DNA of 64,000 nucleotides from Streptomyces sp. NBC_01235 (lineage in GTDB: Bacteria > Actinomycetota > Actinomycetes > Streptomycetales > Streptomycetaceae): assembly GCF_035989285.1 (NCBI RefSeq), contig NZ_CP108513.1:10416001-10480000 (forward strand), written 5' to 3'. The first letter of the stretch is position 1, and the number at the start of each line of letters is the position of its first letter. The position numbers were made by a program, and so were the translations under genes. Below, in pieces: positions 25,645 through 34,179 of the stretch. Below the pieces are notes generated by a model. The model did not search any database and was not told the DNA's origin. It worked only from the letters and a program-made list of their open reading frames with translations.

Positions 25645-25690
25645 CCGTGACGCGGCGGGCCGGGCTCAGACTCGGGTTCCGGCGCAACAG

Positions 25691-25718
25691 CCCAGCCACA
25701 TGAGCCCAGCCACATGAG
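25691..25718 (+). repeat. tandem duplication of a 14-bp unit
   Basis: CCCAGCCACATGAG occurs twice without a gap, in the short non-coding stretch before the aldo/keto reductase gene. Likely slippage; no function suggested. Confidence 0.8.
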
Positions 25719-25758
25719 CCCCGGCGAACCCGCCCGCCTTCCCTCTAGAGTCCTGATC

Positions 25759-26751
25759 ATGGAGAACAGGACGCTGGGGCGAACGGGCAGGCAGGTCGGG
25801 GTCGTCGGGCTCGGGGCCTGGCAGCTCGGCGACGGCTGGGGGCAGGTCGACGAGGCGGACGCGCTCGGCACGCTGCGGGCGGCGATCGAATCGGGCGTGA
25901 CCTTCATCGACACCGCCGACGAGTACGGGGACGGCCGCAGCGAGCAGGTCATCGGCACACTGCTGCGCTCGTACGGCCGGGCGGGCGCGGGTCAGCCGAC
26001 CGTGGCGACCAAGATGGGCCGGCGCGTGGCCCAGGACCCGGCGAACTACAGCGCCGCCAACTTCCGTGCGTGGACAGACCGTTCGCGGCGCAACCTCGGG
26101 GTCGAGCGGCTCGATCTGGTGCAACTGCACTGCCCGCCGGGCCCGGTGTACGCGAGCGACGCGGTGTTCGACGCCCTCGACGCGCTGGTCGAGGACGGCA
26201 CCGTCGCGGCGTACGGCGTCAGCGTCCGCACCTGTGAGCAGGCGCTGGCCGCCATCCGCCGCCCGAACCTCGCCACGGTCCAACTCGTCCTGAACGCCTT
26301 CCGGACCAAGCCGCTGGAACAGGTGCTGCCCGCCGCGGCGGAGGCAGGCGTCGGCGTCATCGCGCGCGTGCCCCTGGCCAGCGGGCTGCTCTCGGGGCGG
26401 TACACGGCCGACACCGTCTTCGGCGCGGACGACCACCGCACCTACAACCGGCACGGGGAGGCCTTCGACGTCGGCGAGACCTTCTCCGGCGTGGACTACG
26501 CGACCGGCCTGACGGCGGTGGAGCGGCTCCGCCCGCTGGTGCCCGAGGGCGTGACGTTGGCTCAGTTCGCGCTGCGCTGGATCGTCGACCAGGAAGCGGT
26601 GAGCGTGGTCATCCCCGGCGCCCGCAACGCCCGGCAGGCACACGCGAACGCCGCCGCGGCCGCGCTGGCGCCCCTGGACCAGGACACGCACAAGGCCGTA
26701 CAAGAGGTCTACGACGAGCTGATCCGCCCCCAGATCCACCACCACTGGTGA
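25759..26751 (+). CDS. aldo/keto reductase
   Basis: A 330-residue TIM-barrel reductase. The catalytic tetrad is present: Asp and Tyr in DTADEYGDG, Lys in ATKMGRR and His in LVQLHCPP. A C-terminal NADPH-binding stretch (VVIPGARNARQAHAN) follows. It reduces carbonyls; the substrate is unknown. The start is fixed by a leaderless-type promoter: TAGAGT (25746-25751), 7 nt, ATG. It converges with the acyl-CoA oxidase gene 28 bp away, with no clear terminator between. Confidence 0.9.
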   Translation: MENRTLGRTGRQVGVVGLGAWQLGDGWGQVDEADALGTLRAAIESGVTFIDTADEYGDGRSEQVIGTLLRSYGRAGAGQPTVATKMGRRVAQDPANYSAANFRAWTDRSRRNLGVERLDLVQLHCPPGPVYASDAVFDALDALVEDGTVAAYGVSVRTCEQALAAIRRPNLATVQLVLNAFRTKPLEQVLPAAAEAGVGVIARVPLASGLLSGRYTADTVFGADDHRTYNRHGEAFDVGETFSGVDYATGLTAVERLRPLVPEGVTLAQFALRWIVDQEAVSVVIPGARNARQAHANAAAAALAPLDQDTHKAVQEVYDELIRPQIHHHW

Positions 26752-26779
26752 GACACCGGGCCGACCACCGCGCGCTCCT

Positions 26780-28762
26780 TCACACCACGGCCGGCCGGGA
26801 CGGCATCCCCTCGTCCCCGTCGCTCCGGCGCGAGCCGCCGTTCCGTATGAGGGGGAGGGCGTCGAGGTACTGGGGCGGGAGGTCGAACGCGTCGGTGAGG
26901 GTGGTGAGGTGGGGCTGGAGGCTGTGGGTGAGGGCGTCGATGGTGGCGGGCAGCTGGTGGACGTGGTGGGGGGCGATGTGGTCGTCGGCGAGGAGCGTCC
27001 CGGTGTGGGGGGCGAGATGCGTGAGGAGGAAGAGGGTGGTGAGTTCGGTGAGGAGCTGGTGCGTGGGCTGATGGCTGGTGTGGGCGAGCGTGGCCAGGAG
27101 GGTGTCGGCCGCACGGACGGTGGTGTGCGCGTGGGCTCTCTGGAGGGCGGGCGTCGAGGCCGTGTTCCAGCGGGCCTGGGGATCGTGGGCGGGGCCGTGA
27201 CGGAGCGCGCTGTGGGCCTGGGCGTGGAAGGCGTGCTCGGTGTGGGCGAGGAGGTTGCGGAGGTAGCGGGGGTTGGTGAGGTGGGGCGGACCGGGGTCGG
27301 CGATGGGCGCGGCCGGCGGATGGTGGAGGAGTTCGGCGGCCGCCTTGGTGGTGATGAGGAGGTTGTCGCCCTCGGCGGTGATGGTCCCTTCCACGTACTC
27401 GGGGAAGCCGGCCAGGTGGTTGGCGGGAAGGAGGCCCTGTGCTCCGCAGCGCTCGCGGGCTTCGAGGGTGATCGTGCGGGCCTGCCAGGTGATCCAGGCC
27501 TTGGTGAGGGCGATGAGACGCTCGACGTGGTCGCGGTCGTCGGCGGTCCGACGGCTCCATTGAGCGGTGAGGGAGCGGTGGAGCAGGGTCATGGCATAGG
27601 CGGTGGCGACGGCTTCGAGGAGCCTGCTGTGGTGGGTGCGGTGCGTGTTGATGGGGATGCGCCGCCCCGGCCGGGACCCGCTGACATGGCGCTGGTTGCC
27701 GTACTGGACGGCGATTGCGAGAGCGGCCCGCGAGGCGCCGATCGCTGCGGCGCTCATGCAGAGTTTGCCGGCGGTGACGCGGGCGATGGAGGTCAGGAAG
27801 CGTTTACGGCGGTTGCCGAGCACGCTGGTGAGGGTGTTGTCGGGGTTGAGCCGACCGTGTTCGCCCTGGAGCAGCGCCTGGCGGGGGAGGGGGAGATGGT
27901 CGAACGAGGTGAGGCAGTGGTCGACGGGGGCGTTCGGGCGGAGCGGGAGGGGGGTGATGGTGATGTGGGGCAGGGGGCCGTTGTGGTCGGTGAGCGGGGT
28001 CAGAAAGAGGAAGACGCCCTGGTCACGGCCGTCGATGAGGAGGCGGGCGGCGACGACGGCGGACTTGGGGCCGCCGAGGGTGCTGGTGTTGGGCATGAAC
28101 TTGGCGGCGCCGGGGTGGGGGGTGTGGAGGATGAAGCCGCCGGTCTCGGGATCGAGGTGGGCGGTGGTCTCCAGGGCGGGAGCGTCGTTGCCGTGGTCGA
28201 CCTCGGTGCACAGGAAGGTGCCGGTGCGCTGGAGGGCGGTGAACTCGGCGAGGTCTCTCGGCGGGCTGTTGTCGTGGTCCAGAAGGCTGCCGAGAAAGAG
28301 GTTGTAGTGGATGCTGGCGACGGTGGTCAGCCCTCCGCCTCCGTCGACGATCGCCGCCCACTCGTGAAGGGCGGTGAGGAGGGCCGGGTCGGCGGCGAGG
28401 GCTTCGGGGTCGCCGAGGGTGTCGTTGACCAGGCGCAACCAGGCATAGGACTGCGCGGCACGCTGTTCGGGGGTGAGGTCGGGCTGATGGCGGAAGGTGT
28501 CCTGGGCGATGAGGCGGCGCCATGGCGCGTGGACGCGTTCCCGCTCGCCGTCCTGGTCGAACAGCAGCCGGGTCAGTTCGCGGGCCGTCGCGGCGGCCCG
28601 CACCGAGTCGTCAGGGGGTGGGCTGTGAGCGGCCGCGTCCCCGATCGGGCCATGGGCGGCGGCGTCCCCGGCCGGGTCCGGCGGGGAGACCTGGCCTGGG
28701 GCGTGGTCGGCACGGTGCGGCCCGGTGGGGCGCTCTCCGCTGTGGAATGCCAGAAGGGCCAT
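26780..28762 (-). CDS. aco: acyl-CoA oxidase, putative butenolide (avenolide-type) hormone biosynthesis
   Basis: A 660-residue acyl-CoA oxidase/dehydrogenase-fold protein: an N-terminal extension, then the helical and beta core (TVASIHYNLFLGSLLDHD, GTFLCTEVDHGNDAPALET, FMPNTSTLGGPKSAVVAARL, SIARVTAGKLCMSAAAIGASR, EARERCGAQGLLPANHL) and a long helical C-terminal domain rich in His, Thr and Pro. Such enzymes put a 2,3 double bond into acyl-CoA and give H2O2. At the S. avermitilis avenolide locus, as I recall it, aco lies divergent to the receptor gene avaR1 followed by the P450 cyp17; the same order occurs here. Its promoter contains an ARE-like site (28822-28851). Confidence 0.85.
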   Translation of the reverse strand: MALLAFHSGERPTGPHRADHAPGQVSPPDPAGDAAAHGPIGDAAAHSPPPDDSVRAAATARELTRLLFDQDGERERVHAPWRRLIAQDTFRHQPDLTPEQRAAQSYAWLRLVNDTLGDPEALAADPALLTALHEWAAIVDGGGGLTTVASIHYNLFLGSLLDHDNSPPRDLAEFTALQRTGTFLCTEVDHGNDAPALETTAHLDPETGGFILHTPHPGAAKFMPNTSTLGGPKSAVVAARLLIDGRDQGVFLFLTPLTDHNGPLPHITITPLPLRPNAPVDHCLTSFDHLPLPRQALLQGEHGRLNPDNTLTSVLGNRRKRFLTSIARVTAGKLCMSAAAIGASRAALAIAVQYGNQRHVSGSRPGRRIPINTHRTHHSRLLEAVATAYAMTLLHRSLTAQWSRRTADDRDHVERLIALTKAWITWQARTITLEARERCGAQGLLPANHLAGFPEYVEGTITAEGDNLLITTKAAAELLHHPPAAPIADPGPPHLTNPRYLRNLLAHTEHAFHAQAHSALRHGPAHDPQARWNTASTPALQRAHAHTTVRAADTLLATLAHTSHQPTHQLLTELTTLFLLTHLAPHTGTLLADDHIAPHHVHQLPATIDALTHSLQPHLTTLTDAFDLPPQYLDALPLIRNGGSRRSDGDEGMPSRPAVV

Positions 28763-28821
28763 GACCCTCTCCCCGTTGTCGCAGATCCGGAAGCTGGATG
28801 TCTGGATGTGCAGTGAGCCAG

Positions 28822-28851
28822 AAGATACGGACCTACCGGTTTTCTTATCAA
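28822..28851 (-). promoter_or_regulatory. aco promoter overlapped by an ARE-like hormone-receptor site
   Basis: On the minus strand: TTGATA (28846-28851), 18 bp, TATCTT (28822-28827). Spanning this on the plus strand, 28824-28849 has GATA and TATC at its ends and the core GACCTACCGGTTT (28830-28842). That core is like the autoregulatory elements bound by ArpA/ScbR-type receptors, and is shared (11/13) with the receptor's own promoter. Confidence 0.65.
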
Positions 28852-29070
28852 GTCAGAAATCGGCAAACTGTGGCAGCGCTGATTGGCGAGATTTGAGGGG
28901 TGCCTGGGCCGGAAGAGCGGAACAGTTACGCCTGGTGTGATCAGGGGCCGGCGGGAAACGGGAGGCGGGGCGGGAACTCCGGCAGGGATTCCGGGGATTG
29001 TGCCGGTGAGCGCCGCTCGGGGCGCTGAGGGGCGGAGGGCTGCGGGGCGTGGGGCGCGGCGCCCGCGAGG

Positions 29071-29098
29071 TGGCAGGAGACAGACCTGCCGGTATATT
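29071..29098 (+). promoter_or_regulatory. receptor-gene promoter with ARE-like site
   Basis: TGGCAG (29071-29076), 16 bp, TATATT (29093-29098). The core GACCTGCCGGTAT (29083-29095) lies between and over the -10. It matches the aco site at 11 of 13 positions. The location fits repression of the receptor by itself. The rest of the 379-bp gap (28763-29141) shows no gene. Confidence 0.6.
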
Positions 29099-29141
29099 TT
29101 CCGGAGCCGGAATCACGGGGAGCTACCTCGGAGGTGGGGGC

Positions 29142-29825
29142 GTGGCGCTGCAGGAACGGGCCGTACGGACGAGGCGGGCAGTCCTCGTCGCGGCCGCGGC
29201 GGTGTTCGCGGAGGTCGGGTACGAGGCGGCGACGATCGCGGAGATCCTGGCCCGGGCCGGGGTGACCAAGGGGGCTCTGTACTTCCATTTCTCCTCCAAG
29301 GAGGAGCTCGCGCAGGCTGTTCTGGCCAGCCAGCTGGAGGCGGTTCCGGCCGTGCCCGCACGGGAGTTGATGCTCCAGCAGGGACTGGACGAGGCGTTCG
29401 TGCTCGCCCATCTGCTGTCGGTGGGTGATCCGCTGGTCCAGGGGAGCATCCGGCTGACGGTGGATCAGGGGATGCCCAGTGACAAGCTGGACCGGCGGCT
29501 GCCGATGAGCGGGTGGATCGCTCACAACGCGGACGTGCTGGGGCGGGCGAAGGAGAAGGGCGAACTGCTGCCGCATGTCGACGTGGCCGCCGCCGCGTGC
29601 ATGTTCGTGGGGGCGTTCACGGGCGTACAGGTGCTGTCCAAGATCATGACGGGGCACGCGGACCTGCCGGAGCGGGTGGCGGACCTTCAGCGCCATCTGA
29701 TGGCGGGGATCGCGGTGCCGGCGGTGCTTCTGCAGCTGGATACGGCTCCGGACCGGGGCGCCAGGGTCTACGAGGAGGCAGTGAAGGCCAGTTGGGGGGC
29801 GGGGGCGACTCAGGCGGCCGGTTGA
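29142..29825 (+). CDS. gamma-butyrolactone/butenolide receptor (ArpA/ScbR/AvaR-type TetR repressor)
   Basis: A 227-residue protein. The N-terminal helix-turn-helix is close to ArpA/Scb[51 protein letters not shown]. The ligand domain (about 65-205) keeps family features such as [45 protein letters not shown]. These proteins repress hormone-synthesis and antibiotic genes until a diffusible hormone binds. GTG start behind a GGAGGTGGGGGC ribosome site. Divergent from aco and followed by the P450 gene. Closest functional analogy: AvaR1. Confidence 0.88.
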   Translation: MALQERAVRTRRAVLVAAAAVFAEVGYEAATIAEILARAGVTKGALYFHFSSKEELAQAVLASQLEAVPAVPARELMLQQGLDEAFVLAHLLSVGDPLVQGSIRLTVDQGMPSDKLDRRLPMSGWIAHNADVLGRAKEKGELLPHVDVAAAACMFVGAFTGVQVLSKIMTGHADLPERVADLQRHLMAGIAVPAVLLQLDTAPDRGARVYEEAVKASWGAGATQAAG

Positions 29826-29830
29826 TCGCC

Positions 29831-29851
29831 CCACCGGCGGGAGGCCGGTGG
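29831..29851 (+). terminator. terminator hairpin behind the receptor gene
   Basis: A perfect 8-bp stem CCACCGGC / GCCGGTGG with a 5-nt loop, 5 bp after the stop codon. It should separate the receptor transcript from the P450 gene. Confidence 0.6.
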
Positions 29852-30033
29852 CGGTGTGGTGGCGGTCGGGTGGTGAGGCGGTGGTTGGGTTCGGGGCGGC
29901 TGGGGGAGTGGTGGGGGTGAACGGTCGTCCGGGGCGTCGTCGTGCGTCCTGGGCGGGGAGGGCGGGGGAAGCCCCTTTCTCCTGGGCAAGCGCAAATGCC
30001 GATGTGTGCAAGACGAACCCAGGGAGTACGACG

Positions 30034-31269
30034 ATGGATACGACTGCCTGCCCTTATGCCCTGGACGTGACGGGGCGTGATCTCGCCGGAGAGGCGGCGA
30101 TGCTGCGGGCCAAGGGACCGGCTGTCCAGGTGGAGTTGCCGGGCGGTGTGGTGGCCTGGGCGGTGGTGCGGCAGCAGTACGTGGAGCGGCTGCTGACCGA
30201 TTCGAGAGTGTCGAAGGACGCGCGCCTGCACTGGCCCGAGTTCATCGAGGGGAGGATCACCCAGGAGTGGCCGCTGTATCCGTGGGTTGCCAACGAGAAC
30301 ATGCTGTTCGCCTACGGTGCCTCGCACACCCGACTGCGCAGGCTGGTGGCGGGGGCGTTCACCGCGCGGCGCTCGGAGGCGATGCGGCCGCGGGTCGGGC
30401 AGCTCGCGGCTGAACTCGTCGACGGGCTCGCGGCGACCGATCAGGGCGCGCCGATCGACCTGCGGGCCTCGTTCGCCGAGCTGCTGCCCATGCGCGTGAT
30501 CTGTGAGCTGTTCGGGGTCGCGCAGGGCGAGGCCACCGATGCCCTGTGCACAGCGCTGCACACGGTGTTCGGTACGACTATCAGCGGGCAGGAGATCGAG
30601 GCGGCGCGGCTGGAGGCCTTCGTGCTGCTGTCGGAGCTGGTGAAGGCCAAACGGGCCGAGCCCGGCGACGATCTGACGTCGTTGCTGATCGAGGCCCGCG
30701 ACCAGGACGACCGGCTCAGCGAGGAGGAGCTGCTGGGCACCCTCTTCCTCATGATCGCCGGCGGCCAGGACACCACCGCCGCCCTGATCACGAACGCGGT
30801 GGGGGCGCTGCTGCGGTGGCCCGAGCAGTTGGACCACGTGCGGGCGGGGCGGGCGACCTGGCAGGACGTGGTCGCCGAGACCATGCGGGTGCACACCCCC
30901 GGGGCCTACTCGCCGATGCGGTTCGCCGTCGAGGACATCGACCTGGACGGAGTGCTGATCCGCAAGGGCGAGGCCATCCTCGTCTCCTTCGCGGCCGGAG
31001 GCCAGGACCCCGAGCGCTACGGACCGCACGCCGACCGGTTCGACGTCCTGCGCAAAGACCGCGACAGCCTCGGCTTCGGCCACGGACCTCACCGCTGCAT
31101 GGGAGCCCCGCTCGCCGGGGTGGAGGCGGAGAGCGCCTTCGCCGCGCTCTTCGAACGCTTCCCCCGGATGGAACTCGCCTGCGCGCCGGAGGAACTCCTG
31201 CCGCTGCCCAGCTTCCTGATGAACAGTTACCGGTCGCTTCCCGTGCTGCTCGCTCCCGCGCACGCCTGA
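30034..31269 (+). CDS. cytochrome P450, putative butenolide hormone biosynthesis (cyp17-like position)
   Basis: A 411-residue soluble P450. I-helix oxygen-binding motif AGGQDTT, K-helix ETMR, and heme loop [18 protein letters not shown] with Cys355. All key residues are intact. In avenolide synthesis a P450 (Cyp17) oxidises the acyl chain made with the help of Aco; here the P450 lies between two receptor-type genes exactly as cyp17 does. It could alternatively act on another metabolite. The ATG at 30034 has a weak GGGAG ribosome site. A strong terminator follows. Confidence 0.88.
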   Translation: MDTTACPYALDVTGRDLAGEAAMLRAKGPAVQVELPGGVVAWAVVRQQYVERLLTDSRVSKDARLHWPEFIEGRITQEWPLYPWVANENMLFAYGASHTRLRRLVAGAFTARRSEAMRPRVGQLAAELVDGLAATDQGAPIDLRASFAELLPMRVICELFGVAQGEATDALCTALHTVFGTTISGQEIEAARLEAFVLLSELVKAKRAEPGDDLTSLLIEARDQDDRLSEEELLGTLFLMIAGGQDTTAALITNAVGALLRWPEQLDHVRAGRATWQDVVAETMRVHTPGAYSPMRFAVEDIDLDGVLIRKGEAILVSFAAGGQDPERYGPHADRFDVLRKDRDSLGFGHGPHRCMGAPLAGVEAESAFAALFERFPRMELACAPEELLPLPSFLMNSYRSLPVLLAPAHA

Positions 31270-31315
31270 CCAGGGACCCATCTCGCCCGCCAGACGAGCG
31301 TTTTCGCCCGGGTGA

Positions 31316-31343
31316 CGCTGCCGGACCGCCCGGTCCGGCAGCG
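31316..31343 (+). terminator. strong terminator behind the P450 gene
   Basis: A perfect 13-bp stem CGCTGCCGGACCG / CGGTCCGGCAGCG with a 2-nt loop, 46 bp after the P450 stop. The stem is nearly a 28-bp palindrome, so it could also bind a protein, but its position favours termination. Confidence 0.75.
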
Positions 31344-31420
31344 CCCTCATCGGCGGCGTCCGCGCAAGGCAGACCGCAACGGGTGGACAGCAGACGAACA
31401 GGCCCGCACCGAGGCTAAAA

Positions 31421-31440
31421 ATACCGAACGCGCGGTTTAC
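31421..31440 (+). promoter_or_regulatory. ARE-like element upstream of the second receptor gene
   Basis: ATACCGAACGCGCGGTTTAC has ACCG and CGGT half-sites around a central CG, like butyrolactone-receptor operators, in an otherwise GC-rich leader. It lies 95 bp upstream of the start codon. A weaker match than the two sites near aco. Confidence 0.4.
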
Positions 31441-31534
31441 TCCGGGGTGTTCCTGATGGGATGCTCTCCACGTTTCGGCGGGGCGCAGGGCGCGGCCTTG
31501 CGTTGTCCGTGCGGGCCGGGTGGGGGAGGAAGGC

Positions 31535-32188
31535 ATGATGGTCAGGCAGGCACGGGCGGTTCGCACGCGCCAGTCCCTCGTCCGTGCGGCGGCCGAGGTG
31601 TTCGCCGCCGAAGGCTACGCGCGGGCGTCGCTTCCCGCCATCAGCGAACGGGCCGGTGTCAGTACCGGGGCCCTGCATTTCCATTTCGCCAGCAAGGACG
31701 ACCTCGCCGCGGCGGTGGAGAGATCGGCGGCGGACTCCGTGGAGAAGCTGGCGGAGCGCTGTCGCAGCGGGGCGGACACGCTGCTGCAGTCACTCGTGCA
31801 CACGGCCAGCAGCCTGCTGCTGGCGGTGGTCGCCGATCCCGTGATCAGGGCGGGTTTCCGGCTGAGCGATGATCCCTCCCGCAAGAACGGGGCGCAGATG
31901 CTGCGCTGGTGGCAGGCGTGGGTGCACGATCTCGTCGTCCAGGCACAGAACGAGGGGGAGCTCGCGCAGGACGTCTCGGCCGAGGCCGCGGCGACCGTGA
32001 TCGTGGCGGCGACGGCCGGATTCGAGGTGCTGGGCTCGGCGGACCGCGAGTGGCTGTCGGCGGAGCGCATGACGCAGTTGTGGACGTTCGTCCTGCCACG
32101 GCTGGCGGCCTCACCGGACCCGGCTCCGTTCCTGTCGGAAATCGGCGCGGCCGTGGACGAACGGACGGAACAGGCTCGGACGGCGTAG
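31535..32188 (+). CDS. second ArpA/ScbR-family TetR regulator (possible pseudo-receptor, AvaR2-like)
   Basis: A 217-residue protein. The helix-turn-helix again matches the hormone-receptor class: VRQARAVRTRQSLVRAAAEV, LPAISERAGVSTGALHFHFA, SKDDLAAAVE. The C-terminal domain (about 65-205: TASSLLLAVVADPVIRAGFRL, RWWQAWVHDLV) diverges from the first receptor, so it may sense another ligand or none, like ScbR2-type pseudo-receptors. The position after the P450 matches avaR2. The ribosome site GGGGGAGGAAGG supports ATG 31535; a second ATG follows directly. Confidence 0.82.
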   Translation: MMVRQARAVRTRQSLVRAAAEVFAAEGYARASLPAISERAGVSTGALHFHFASKDDLAAAVERSAADSVEKLAERCRSGADTLLQSLVHTASSLLLAVVADPVIRAGFRLSDDPSRKNGAQMLRWWQAWVHDLVVQAQNEGELAQDVSAEAAATVIVAATAGFEVLGSADREWLSAERMTQLWTFVLPRLAASPDPAPFLSEIGAAVDERTEQARTA

Positions 32189-32189
32189 A

Positions 32190-32321
32190 TCACGGAGTGT
32201 CTTCGGGATCCTCCCGGCCGTCGTCGAGCAGGGTCCGCAGGAGCTCCTCGTCGTCGGGGCCGAGGCCGGAGACGAAGCGGGCCAGGACGGTGGCGCGCTT
32301 CTCGTCCCTCGTAGTCGCCAT
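32190..32321 (-). CDS. small acidic protein of unknown function
   Basis: A 43-codon ORF with strong G/C bias at third positions: MATTRDEKRATVLARFVSG, then GPDDEELLRTLLDDG and an acidic tail. It looks like a helix-loop-helix protein. There is no clear ribosome site and I do not recognise a family. It lies opposite the receptor and kinase-fold genes, in an otherwise empty gap. It may be spurious. Confidence 0.4.
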   Translation of the reverse strand: MATTRDEKRATVLARFVSGLGPDDEELLRTLLDDGREDPEDTP

Positions 32322-32429
32322 GACTGCAGCCCGCTCGGCGCCGAGCGGGACACGCCGTCGGGCCTGGCCGGGTCCGGAGACCTGGCATGATCAACAGCAG
32401 TCCGTTCCGCTGTGAGGCTGGAGCCGCCG

Positions 32430-33512
32430 ATGGATGCGACCGAGTCAGGGCATGCCGCGCGCGTGTCCGCGTACGCGGCCGTGGGAGCACGGCTGTCCCT
32501 CCTCGGCGACCGTCGGCTCGCGGACGCGGTGACCGCGGCTCCGAGTCTCGGTTCCGGCATCGGCGGAAGATCGGCGCAGATGGACGTCGAGGGGACACGC
32601 GTCTTCGTCAAGCGGGTCCCGCTGACGGACGTCGAGTTGCGACCTGAGCACGTGCGGTCGACCGCCAACCTGTTCGATCTTCCCCTCTTCTACCAGTACG
32701 GGGCGGGGTCGGCCGGGTTCGGTGCCTGGCGTGAGCTGGCCGCGCACATCATGACCACCGGCTGGGCGCTGACGAACCAGTACGCGGGTTTCCCGCTGCT
32801 GTACCACTGGCGGGTTGTGCCGGACAGCGCACCGGCCGGCTTCGTCGACGGGCTCGGGGGCGTCGAAGGGGCCGTCGCGCACTGGGAGGGCTCGCCGGCC
32901 GTGCGCCGCCGACTGGAGGCGATCGGAAGCTCCTCGTTCAGCCTGGTGCTGTTCCTGGAGTACGTGCCCCACACGCTCGCCGCCTGGCTCGGCGAGGCCC
33001 GGGAAGCCACCTGGCGGGGACCGGACGGCGAGTCGTCCTATCGGTGGGCCGAGGACGCGCTGGTGCGGGGGACGGAGTTCATGAGCACGCGCGGACTGGT
33101 CCACTTCGACGCGCACTTCGCCAACCTCCTCACCGACGGCCGACAGGTGTACTTCGCGGACTTCGGGCTCGCGTCGAGCCGTGACTTCGACCTTTCGGCG
33201 GCGGAGGACGCCTTCCTCACCGACCACCTGGTGTACGACCGCTCCTACGCACCGAGCCATCTGCTGCGCCATCATCTGCCGGACGAGGTGCGCGGTGGCA
33301 CCGAACACGGTGCGTTCCTGCGTGCATGGGCCGACGGTCACCGGCCCGACGGGGTTCCGTCCGACATCGGCGCGCTCTTCGACCGTCACGCCCCCCACGC
33401 GGTCGTTCTGGACGGCTTCCACCGCAGACTGCTCACACAGAGCAAACGCACTCCCTTCCCCGCAGCCGAGATCCGTCGGGCCCTGGCGAGGACATCAGCG
33501 CCAGGGCGGTGA
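32430..33512 (+). CDS. protein-kinase-fold protein (small-molecule or protein kinase)
   Basis: A 360-residue protein with kinase-fold hallmarks: a candidate beta3 Lys (VFVKRVPL), the catalytic loop LVHFDAHFANLL (Asp227) and VYFADFGLASS as the DFG motif. The Gly-rich loop is replaced by GSGIGGRS. It resembles actinobacterial 'protein kinase family' proteins and aminoglycoside phosphotransferases more than Hanks-type kinases. Substrate unknown. ATG 32430 has CTGGAG upstream; a GTG 18 bp earlier is possible. The gene end carries a hairpin. Confidence 0.75.
   Translation: MDATESGHAARVSAYAAVGARLSLLGDRRLADAVTAAPSLGSGIGGRSAQMDVEGTRVFVKRVPLTDVELRPEHVRSTANLFDLPLFYQYGAGSAGFGAWRELAAHIMTTGWALTNQYAGFPLLYHWRVVPDSAPAGFVDGLGGVEGAVAHWEGSPAVRRRLEAIGSSSFSLVLFLEYVPHTLAAWLGEAREATWRGPDGESSYRWAEDALVRGTEFMSTRGLVHFDAHFANLLTDGRQVYFADFGLASSRDFDLSAAEDAFLTDHLVYDRSYAPSHLLRHHLPDEVRGGTEHGAFLRAWADGHRPDGVPSDIGALFDRHAPHAVVLDGFHRRLLTQSKRTPFPAAEIRRALARTSAPGR
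33481..33506 (+). terminator. hairpin within the last codons of the kinase-fold gene
   Basis: An 8-bp perfect stem CCCTGGCG / CGCCAGGG with a 10-nt loop, 6 bp before the stop codon. Probably part of a terminator. Confidence 0.45.
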
Positions 33513-34179
33513 GAGCGCCGTCGTGGATTCCCTTGCACACGGCGGTACTGACGGAGCGTTGTGGACGACGCGCGAAGCCTTCGGTGCCCTGCCGAGCCGC
33601 CGACGTGCTGCGCTGGGTGCCCGACGACGGCTCGGGCGACGGCTGACGAGCCGTGGCGGCCCTGCCCGAGCGGCTGTCCGCCTGTGGCATGGGCCCGTGA
33701 CGGGCGGTGTGACCTGCGTCCCGTCCCACCGGTCCGGTCGGCATCCGTCCGGGACCGCGCGGGACTGGGTGCGGTACGCCGATGCCGTGGTCGTCGGCCG
33801 GGCCGTACGGGAGCGGGAGGGTGTGTGGGAGGCTGGGTGGGAGGAACCGGCGGTCGGAGCGTAGCGGAACCCGCTTCAGCGGACCGTCGAACTGACCCTG
33901 CAGGCCGAGCCGTTCAGCTCCGGTACTCGCTCCCGTCCCTCCGTCGGGGCTTCCTCGACCATGCAGCCGCGGGCTGGAAGGTGCTCCGCGCCGATGGCAA
34001 CGACCGGTGTCCCGGACCTGACCGGCGGCGCCCCGCGCGTCACTCCTAAATCCTCACGGACATCAAAGACCCTTTGTCGCACGGTAGTTGACGGCATGTG
34101 GCCACGATGCGCTCCGCTATGCTCACCCCCGTTCGAACGAACGACGGCCGGCGGGCGTCCAGTCCACCGGGAAGGAAAC
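33513..34179. other. 667-bp stretch without a recognisable gene
   Basis: Short open stretches occur (for example a plus-strand reading ending VRYADAVVVGRAVREREG near 33810) but none has a start with a ribosome site or matches a family I know. Around 34050-34130 the base composition is less GC-rich, and a TATGCT element at ~34115 is a likely -10 for the downstream kinase gene. Possibly decayed coding sequence plus the kinase promoter. Confidence 0.4.

Noticed and set aside
25691..25718. 14-bp tandem repeat considered as a CRISPR or iteron unit
   Set aside because: Only two copies, no spacer, no cas or replication genes nearby.
26909..28816. A 635-codon plus-strand frame opposite the acyl-CoA oxidase
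   Set aside because: Low-complexity Gly/Val/Glu composition; the minus-strand frame shows the oxidase motifs.
31316..31343. 28-bp near-palindrome considered as an operator
   Set aside because: A 2-nt loop, position right after the P450 stop and lack of a nearby promoter fit a terminator better.
33720..33864. Plus-strand reading VRYADAVVVGRAVREREG, reminiscent of a TIM-barrel phosphate loop (trpA/BtpA-like)
   Set aside because: Only one short motif, no upstream body or start; similarity too short to call a remnant.
33876..34097. A 73-codon minus-strand ORF (PSTTVRQRVFDVREDLGVTR...)
   Set aside because: It has a start in a less GC-rich stretch but no ribosome site at its ATG, no family I recognise, and overlaps the probable kinase promoter.
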